Positions 58,290 to 64,000 of a stretch of DNA of 64,000 nt are shown here, in pieces; positions within the stretch are counted from its first letter, which is position 1; every line of letters begins with the position of its first letter. Both the position numbers and the translations under genes were made by a program. Where the stretch lies: the NCBI GenBank assembly GCA_016705235.1, contig JADIYP010000002.1, positions 1,024,306 to 1,088,305 on the forward strand. Direction: 5' to 3'. Source of the stretch: Candidatus Leptovillus affinis (lineage in GTDB: Bacteria > Chloroflexota > Anaerolineae > Promineifilales > Promineifilaceae). The notes under the pieces are model-generated. The model did not search any database. It worked only from the letters and a program-made list of their open reading frames with translations, and was not told the origin of the DNA.

Positions 58290-59003
58290 TTACGCCGTAG
58301 CGATGACCTGGCGGCTTTCAGCCTTGGGCGTACGGATGCCTTTAATCAGCAGCCACAGTGTGAATGATAGTTCGGCAATAATCGCTGGTGCAATCATAAT
58401 GTTGGCAAAAAGCGCTTGATATTGGGGCATCAGGAAAATGCCAAAGCTGTCCAGCACGTAGCTCGCCCCCGCAATAGCCAGCATGATGCCCATAATGCCG
58501 GGGAACAGCTCAGACTTGTAAACCAGATAGCCCAACAAGAACAGGCTCACGGCAAAGAATGCTTCCGAAACCAGCACACCGTAATAGTGGACATCGGTGA
58601 ACAACAATACCAGGGAATTAATCTGGTCAGGTGTAAAAGAGGTCAAATAATCGCCGCCATTTAGCAAAATCAACGGGAAGATGAAGTTGATCAGGTTTGC
58701 GGCATGAACGGCCGCTTGCATCAACCGAGTGGCCATCATCAGCATGGCCACCGTCTTGTTAACCGGCGAAAGCAGTTTGTAAAGCAAAATGGTCGCCCCG
58801 ATTTCACTCAAAAAGACGATCAAATAACTGACAACACCGCCCCGGTACAGCGATTCCGACGCTCGAATGTTTTCGGCCGTTGCTGCGGCGTCGCCCGGTA
58901 CATTCAGGCTGCCGCTCACAAACATAAAGACAAACATGTTGGCAAAAAAGATTGCTAAATAAAAGACACCTATTGTTCTTGCGGTTTTTTTCACTGCGTT
59001 CAT
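58290..59003 (-). CDS. DUF4386-type multi-pass membrane protein, copy 2 (intact)
   Basis: The 237-residue protein is intact here: MNAVKKTARTIGVFYLAIFF, then ANMFVFMFVSGSLNVPGD, and about six transmembrane segments (VVSYLIVFLSEIGATILLY, AANLINFIFPLILL, VSEAFFAVSLFLLGYLVY, IMGIMLAIAGASYVLDSF, IIAELSFTLWLLI). DUF4386 proteins are integral membrane proteins of unknown function. AAGGAG precedes the ATG. Compared with copy 1, the T run near the start has six instead of five T, which keeps the frame; a few substitutions occur (for example QALFANIM for ATVFANIM). Confidence 0.88.
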   Translation of the reverse strand: MNAVKKTARTIGVFYLAIFFANMFVFMFVSGSLNVPGDAAATAENIRASESLYRGGVVSYLIVFLSEIGATILLYKLLSPVNKTVAMLMMATRLMQAAVHAANLINFIFPLILLNGGDYLTSFTPDQINSLVLLFTDVHYYGVLVSEAFFAVSLFLLGYLVYKSELFPGIMGIMLAIAGASYVLDSFGIFLMPQYQALFANIMIAPAIIAELSFTLWLLIKGIRTPKAESRQVIATA

Positions 59004-59048
59004 TTTGTTTCTCCTTGTTTCAAAAAAAGTTGGATAAGTAAGATTGCT

Positions 59049-59312
59049 TCATTGTTGGCTGTCTGGCTGACCAGATTGGACTTGTTTGACCGAAACCAAG
59101 GGCAGTCCTAAATCGCGCACTTTTCTGAGCAGCCCATACAGCGCCGCCTGATCAATAACCGGGCCGGTTAAAAGCGTATCGCCGTTGTCGGCTTGCGTGA
59201 TGGTCAGACCTTCAAACCATACTGCCCACCGCTGACCCAAATGGCCTTTTATTCTTATTTCATAGACCATGGGTGGATTTGGATCTGCCTGGGAATTGGG
59301 TTTGATTGCCAT
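59049..59312 (-). CDS. Small conserved hypothetical protein (87 aa), copy 2
   Basis: This copy is identical at the protein level to 28772-29035 (MVYEIRIKGHLGQRWAVWFE...LLRKVRDLGLPLVSV). It opens the operon of membrane protein, VOC protein and quinone oxidoreductase, and lies behind the perfect ATACCGG operator candidate at 59374-59391. Its full conservation, while neighbouring genes show indels, fits purifying selection or simply the absence of long homopolymers. Function unknown. Confidence 0.8.
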   Translation of the reverse strand: MAIKPNSQADPNPPMVYEIRIKGHLGQRWAVWFEGLTITQADNGDTLLTGPVIDQAALYGLLRKVRDLGLPLVSVKQVQSGQPDSQQ

Positions 59313-59373
59313 TACTTTTACCTTGTGCGGCTGGTCAAAATTGTCTATGCCACTTGTTCAATGCGTCCTTAGC

Positions 59374-59391
59374 ATACCGGCCAACCGGTAT
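59374..59391 (-). promoter_or_regulatory. ATACCGG-type operator candidate, right arm
   Basis: This is the reverse-complement twin of 28693-28710 with the same perfect 7-bp arms, placed ahead of the 87-residue gene. Confidence 0.6.
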
Positions 59392-59440
59392 TGCCGTACA
59401 GCTACGAAAGTATTGTTTAGTGGTATTGTCTGGGGTATTT

Positions 59441-60673
59441 CTAATAACCTTGTGCTTTATACGTCACATTGGGGAATTCGACGGCATTGGGTGTTAGCAC
59501 CACCGCCGCATCCGAATCGTGCTTCAGTTCGGCCAGCAAAAATGCGGTGGTGAAGTGTTTGACCAGATCATGCGCCTGATCTCTATCCCACACAGAATCG
59601 TCACAGAATTCGCTGGCCAGTGGTTTGGCGTACCAGCGAATCGACTGGCAGGTGTTGGTGAAAATCATGTGTTCGGCGTCATTCAGGGCTATCTGTGCCT
59701 TGCGAGGGCTGACCGTGTGTTCGTAAGTTGGCTGCGGCCCCCACAAAAAGGGCGTGTCCTCGTCGAGGGTGCCGCCCATTGCCAGCACCGGCACGTCGAT
59801 TTTGGCCAGCCCGGGCGGGCCAAAGAAATAGGCATCACCGGCCATAGCCACAATCGCATCCACGCGTGGATCAGCCGCCGGGGGCCAAAGTCCTTCGGGT
59901 ACAGCGTCCAGACCGGCCAGGTTGGCCATTCCGGCCAAATGTGGCAGGAGCATGTCGCACAGCCAGGCGGTGGGGTCTTCCGTTCGGATGGCTTCGTTAC
60001 AGTGAACCTCGAAGCTGGAGGTGTCTATCTGGGCACCGGCCGCCGCCAGAGCTGTGTAGCCACCGTAGGAATGTCCGATCACGGCCGTTTCCTCGCCATC
60101 AATCAACCCATCCAGCGCACCACCCGGTCCGGTCTGTTCATCCACATAAGCAAACACAGTCAAAATATCCTGCGGGCGGATGATGGCGGCGCGCCACAGT
60201 TCATTTGCGGGTCGAGGGTCTCTTGATGCTCCGGCGCAATGACAACAAAGCCATAAGAAGCCAGATGTTCGGCCAGCCAACTGTAACTAACACTACCGAT
60301 GGCAAATCCGGGCGATAGAATTACCAGCGGATAAGGCCCGGCGGAGAAATCATACGGAGCATCATGGGCGGCGTGCCCTTGAGTCGTGGCAATGATCACC
60401 TCACCCAACGGCGCGCCCAGCTTGACCTTGTAGGGAGATGCGGCGGCCCCCTCGTTGTTGTCGAGTGTGGTTGGATACCAGATGATTACTGGCAACGGCC
60501 GTTCCCCCTCAGTCACCAGATCACGTTTGCCCACTGAGTGTGGGCCGGACACGCCAAAAGGCGGCACGTCGCGGCGGTCAGCCGCCTCCACCCTTTGTGT
60601 CCGCATACTCACAAACAATGCTGCAATACCCAGAATCAGGAAAATCCAAAAAACCATTTTTACAAGTTGACAT
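59441..60673 (-). pseudogene. Secreted alpha/beta hydrolase, copy 2, frame-broken
   Basis: The twin of 27408-28643 has an A run of five instead of six after the start, a T run of four instead of five shortly after, and CAAATG instead of CAAAATG near 60207, so the frame is broken at the N terminus and in the middle. The two open pieces are 60160-60657 (to PEHQETLDPQ) and 59441-60280 (LWRAAIIRPQDIL onward, including the catalytic GHSYGG). All breaks are one-base differences in A or T runs, typical of sequencing error or slippage. Confidence 0.85.
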
Positions 60674-60710
60674 TTTCTGCTCCTTTCACTTTGTTTGATG
60701 TGAAAGCAGC

Positions 60711-60728
60711 ATATCGGCCAACCGGTAT
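60711..60728 (-). promoter_or_regulatory. ATACCGG-type operator candidate ahead of hydrolase copy 2
   Basis: This is the twin of 27353-27370, with the same single mismatch in the inverted repeat. Confidence 0.55.
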
Positions 60729-60770
60729 TGGCGTATAGACACGAAAGTATTGTTGGGGGTGTTGTTCTGG

Positions 60771-60804
60771 AGACCTGCGAGGTTTGTGGAAACCCCGCAG
60801 GTCT
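60771..60804. terminator. GACCTGCGAGGTTT hairpin, right arm
   Basis: This is the twin of 27277-27310 with one mismatch in the stem (CCCCGC). It lies between the hydrolase promoter and the 3' end of the MalT-like gene. Confidence 0.5.
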
Positions 60805-60916
60805 GACGGTTATGCTAACTTTTCTTCACCGGAATCCAAATCTCGCTGATAAACGTGGGCGACGTCCCCAATTTTCTGCAAAATGATGAGATGATTGGAA
60901 TGAACGGCCGTATCAC

Positions 60917-63608
60917 CTACAACAAGCCCAACTCCCGCGCCGCGCCACCGCCTCCGTGCGCCGGCTGACGTTGAGCTTGCCATAGATAACTCGATTGTGC
61001 CCCTTCACCGTGCTCAAAGCCACAAACAACCGCTCAGCTATCTCGCGGTTGGAAAGCCCCTCGGCTACCAGCTGCAGACCTCTAACTCGCGCTCACTCAA
61101 CGGCTCAACCAAAGGCTGAACGCTGGCGGCTGACGGCTGAATAACTTTTCCCATACCAAAAGCGACCAGTAGTTGAGAAACATACGCTTTCTGCCTTCTA
61201 CCTTCTGCCTTCATCCTTGCCAACAGCTTGGCCAGCGGCGGTCCTGCATCGACAAACGTACGGATGCAGCCTTCCGGTTCACCCCAAGCCATGGCCTGTT
61301 CCAGCGGTACGAGCGCCTCAGCGATATGGCCCTGCGCTTCAGCGGCCATGGCCTGCTGCACCAGGATTTCCAGCACGCTCCCCATCCGGCCGCCCGCTTC
61401 CGCCGCTTGCCGCAGGCGCTCCAGCAGAGCCGCCGCCGCCTGGAGGTAATTTTCTTCCTGCCCATGCCGGTACCGGGCGATGAGCAGCCGGACCAGGGTG
61501 ATATGGTCAAATTCGTGCAGGTAGCTGAGGTCATCGTCAACGGACAGCCCCTGCCCATCAGCCCAATTCTGTGCATTGGCCAACCGGCCCTGCTGCACCC
61601 ACAGCCGCGCCTTTAGCGCCGCCAGTGTGCGTACATCGGGAACCGGCCCGCGGACGTACTGCCGTTCCGCTTCGTCGAGCGCATCGAGCGCATCATCCAG
61701 ATTGCCTTCCGCCGCTTTTACGCCCGCCTGAGCTAAATACCAGCGATAGGACCAACGCGGCAATGCCGCATCTTCGCCCAGTTCCTGGCTGCGCAGCAGG
61801 TGTGCTTTGGCCGCTTCCAGATCGTTCTGCGCCAGAGACAGCTCGCACAAGCCGGTGTACAGGTCGGCGGCGCCGCGCAGCACCGGTTCGCCCTGCGCCT
61901 CGGCCAGCTGCACCGCCTCCTGACAAACTTTGATAGCCTCGCGCAGATGCCCTTGCGCCACTTTCATATCAGCCAGAACATAGGCGCCGGTAATGACAAA
62001 CAGGGTGTTGCCTGCCTTTTGATAGTTGGTCATGGCCTCGGTAAAGGCGTGTATGGCTTCGGTCAAATCGCCGCTGGCCCAGGCGGCCAGCCCAGGAGCG
62101 CCGCCGGGGTGCCGCGCCGGAGATATGCTTCTGCGGGAAAGAAGTCGAGGCCTGATGGGCATATTTGATGGTGCCGGCCATATCGCCCAGCGCCAGCGCA
62201 TGATATGTGCGGGCCGAGGCGATGCTCCCCGGCAAATATTGAAATTCGGCTTCATCGGCGACGACGAAATCGGTGGTGGCTGCCAGGCAGTGCTCGGCCT
62301 GGCGCAGCCATATTTCGGCCGTCTCCATCTGGCCAGTATCTAAAAAGGCCCAGGCATAACCCACGCTGAGCACGGGCCGGGCGAGAACCAGAGCGTCGGG
62401 CAGCTTTTTGGCCCAACCCAGCCATTCGACCGCCTGGCGATTCCTATCCATCTCGCCCCAGGCCAGTTCGATAATCCGGGCGGCCCGCGCCATATCATCG
62501 GCGGCAAAGGCATGGTAGACGGCAGCGGCCGTTAAACCATGGCCTTCGTACCAGCCGCTGGCCCGCTGATGCAGCGCCGCAGTTGCTTCAGGCTGTTCTT
62601 TCATCAAGTGGGCCTGGAGCACATCACCAAACAAGTGGTGGTAACGGTACCACTGCCGCTTGTCGTCAGGGGATGACAAACAGGTTGCTGCGTTCCAGTA
62701 TTTCCAGCAAGGCGCCGCCTTCTTCCTGGTTCGTCACGGCTTCACACAGTGGGCCGCTCAACCGGTCGAGGATGGATGTCTGGAGTAAGAAACGCCGGAT
62801 GTGTTCGGGCTGGCGGCGCAGCACTTCATCAACGAGGTAATCGACAATGTAGCGGTCGTCGCCGGCAAACGCTTTGATGAAGCCCGGCACGTCGGCCCGC
62901 CCTTGCATGGAGATGGCGGCCAATTGCAGTCCGGCAATCCAGCCTTCGGTGCGTTTTTCCAGGGCGGCAATCTCATTAGTGGAGAATTCCAGACCAGTTG
63001 CTTTGTGGAGGAACACGGCCGTTTCCACCACTGTAAAGCGCAAATCAGCCACCCTTAGTTCGGTCAGCAGGCCGCGCACGCGCAGGCGAGACAGGGGCAG
63101 CGGCGGGTCTTCACGGGTGGTGATGACCAGATGCATCTGCGGCGGCAGGTGTTCCAACAGGAATGTGAGCGCCTGATCAATGGGTGGGGCGGCGTCTAAG
63201 ACGTGGTAATCGTCCAGGACGAGGGGCGAATTCATCCGGAATGGCGGCGATTTCGTTAAGCAGGGTGGTCAGGATGGATTCGGACGGCGGTGGCTCCAGG
63301 AGATTCCAGCATCGCCAACGCTTTTTCCCCCAGCGCGGGTTTATGGGTCTGCAATGCGGCGATGAGGTAGGTCAGGAAGCGGCTGAGATCGCCATCTCTT
63401 TTGTCTAATGAGAGCCAGGCAAACGGCCGTTTCCCATCAGCTATCCACTCACTGACCAGGGTGGTTTGCCAAAACCGGCCGGGGCAGAGATAAGCGTTAG
63501 TTTGCGGTGCAACCCCGGTTGAGCTTGGCAATGAGGTGGGGGCGGGGGACGAGTGACGGTCGTTTTTCGAGGAATATACAGTTTGGTTTGGAGCAAGTTG
63601 CCGAGCAT
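60917..63608 (-). pseudogene. MalT-like LuxR-family regulator, copy 2, multiply frame-broken
   Basis: The gene aligns over its full length with the intact copy (24468-27164) but is split into frames 63256-63615, 62666-63235, 61969-62679 and 61065-62255, with the LuxR helix-turn-helix (LSNREIAERLFVALSTVKGH) in a further frame to the stop at 60917. Differences at the breaks are single bases, for example five instead of four A near 63567, four instead of five G near 63520, ACCCGG for ACCCCGG near 62110 and one missing A near 61078. Either a decayed duplicate or an inaccurately sequenced intact one. Confidence 0.88.
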
Positions 63609-63688
63609 CACGCAAAGTATACTGGAAAGGCTCACGATTTGCCCAAATTTACTGGTTGATACAGCAATTCTCAATTTAACCAGAAATG

Positions 63689-63765
63689 TGTCATGCTGAG
63701 GTCCTCGAAGCATCTCCTTCTTCTGGTGGACGGGATGCTTCGCTCGAAGCTCCGCTCAGCTGACA
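63689..63765. repeat. TGTCATGCTGAG hairpin repeat, right arm
   Basis: This is the twin of 24305-24386, shortened by a few bases (for example CAGCTGACA for CAGCATGACA). Confidence 0.75.
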
Positions 63766-63767
63766 GT

Positions 63768-63896
63768 TCAGCGTAAGATGAGGTCAGCTTGCCGGTCAGT
63801 CCGTGGTTGAGTATTTCGATGAGGCGGGGACGAGGGACCGAGAGACGGCCGTAACCGGGGTACATATAATTTTGTTTGCAGTAAGTCTCCAAGCAT
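63768..63896 (-). pseudogene. Truncated 5' remnant of a MalT-like regulator, right arm
   Basis: This is the twin of 24174-24302 (start MLGDLLQTKLYVP). An extra G (CTCGGTCC instead of CTCGTCC) now breaks the short frame as well. The TATAAT box six bases ahead of the ATG is conserved. Confidence 0.75.
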
Positions 63897-63987
63897 GAAT
63901 CCATTATAAACCTTTGGTGCTAGTTAAAAAAGGCATCGAGTTCCCTTAAGCTAAGAGCTACAAGACCATTGGCAAAAGGAGAACCCG

Positions 63988-64000
63988 ATGACTACAGAAG
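63988..64000 (+). CDS. IS transposase, first codons only (window edge)
   Basis: ATGACTACAGAAG after AAAGGAG is identical to the start of the transposase remnant at 23690-24082, read in the opposite direction. The gene continues beyond the window, so whether it is intact there is unknown. It marks the shared outer border of both arms of the inverted duplication. Confidence 0.6.

Larger units (their letters stand above)
57765..64000. repeat. Right arm of the ~6.2-kb inverted duplication
   Basis: This is the reverse complement of 24070-30319 with scattered substitutions and mostly one-base indels in homopolymer runs. The arm runs from the quinone oxidoreductase start (57765) to the transposase start at the window edge and probably continues beyond it. 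Net length differs from the left arm by only about 14 bases. Confidence 0.92.

Noticed and set aside
61571..61933. Several 100-120-codon Pro/Arg/Ala-rich frames opposite the MalT-like genes (also 26146-26508)
   Set aside because: They occur in both arms only because the underlying gene is duplicated; composition is typical of antisense shadows.
1..64000. tRNA, rRNA, riboswitch or CRISPR genes
   Set aside because: I saw no cloverleaf-like tRNA ends, conserved rRNA stretches or regular short-repeat/spacer arrays; a covariance-model scan would be needed to exclude small ones.

Overview
The window looks like a chromosomal segment of a Chloroflexota bacterium, probably an Anaerolineae/'Promineofilum'-like lineage. 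This is inferred from gene style, not from a marker gene: very large secreted SdrD-B, beta-helix and choice-of-anchor-Q proteins ending in a YLPL-type motif, BTAD/AfsR-like and MalT/LuxR-like ATPase regulators with TPR arrays, and a moderately high G+C sequence. The palindrome ACGGCCGT (often AACGGCCGTT) occurs about 105 times by eye count, roughly one per 600 bases, where one or two would be expected by chance. It is almost absent from the IS nest (28.0-36.1 kb) and from 54.3-57.2 kb, so it doubles as a native-DNA marker.

1-12.9 kb is a sugar-catabolism island. Two GntR/UTRA regulators are transcribed divergently, each with a recognisable promoter and a palindromic operator. Leftward run GntR, a TIM-barrel epimerase and a Gfo/Idh oxidoreductase. 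Rightward run GntR, a PfkB kinase, a split transketolase, a DXR-like (DRL/SAF) oxidoreductase, a 2-oxoacid/acetoin-type dehydrogenase (E1 alpha, E1 beta, E2, no E3), a second TIM-barrel epimerase, a cupin and a second Gfo/Idh oxidoreductase. Together they suggest isomerisation or oxidation, phosphorylation, C2 transfer and acyl-CoA formation from an unidentified sugar. A large hairpin ends the run.

13.2-23.6 kb holds a giant secreted adhesin-like protein (one frameshift), a 65-residue protein overlapping its start, and a divergent BTAD-ATPase-TPR regulator (one frameshift). The small protein and regulator pair recurs at 44.5-47.9 kb.

24.07-30.32 kb and 57.77-64.00 kb are arms of a roughly 6.2-kb inverted duplication: IS transposase, truncated MalT-like remnant, MalT-like regulator, alpha/beta hydrolase, 87-residue protein, DUF4386-type membrane protein, VOC protein and start of a quinone oxidoreductase. 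Arm differences are dominated by one-base homopolymer indels that break frames in both copies, so some apparent pseudogenes may be sequencing errors. The left arm stops where a nest of mobile elements begins (30.32-35.74 kb).

36.1-44.5 kb contains a broken surface protein, a 162-bp MITE-like element and many gene remnants (chromate transporter, NHL protein, cytochrome c, cupredoxin, ester cyclase) among intact SRPBCC, ester cyclase and dihaem cytochrome c genes. 48.2-51.9 kb has two divergent secreted beta-helix proteins, one fused to a GH53 galactanase remnant. 52-57.8 kb carries a two-domain GNAT and nucleotidyltransferase pair, a MazEF module, a GNAT gene ending in an integron attC-like site, a VOC protein and the quinone oxidoreductase. 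No rRNA, tRNA or CRISPR array was seen.
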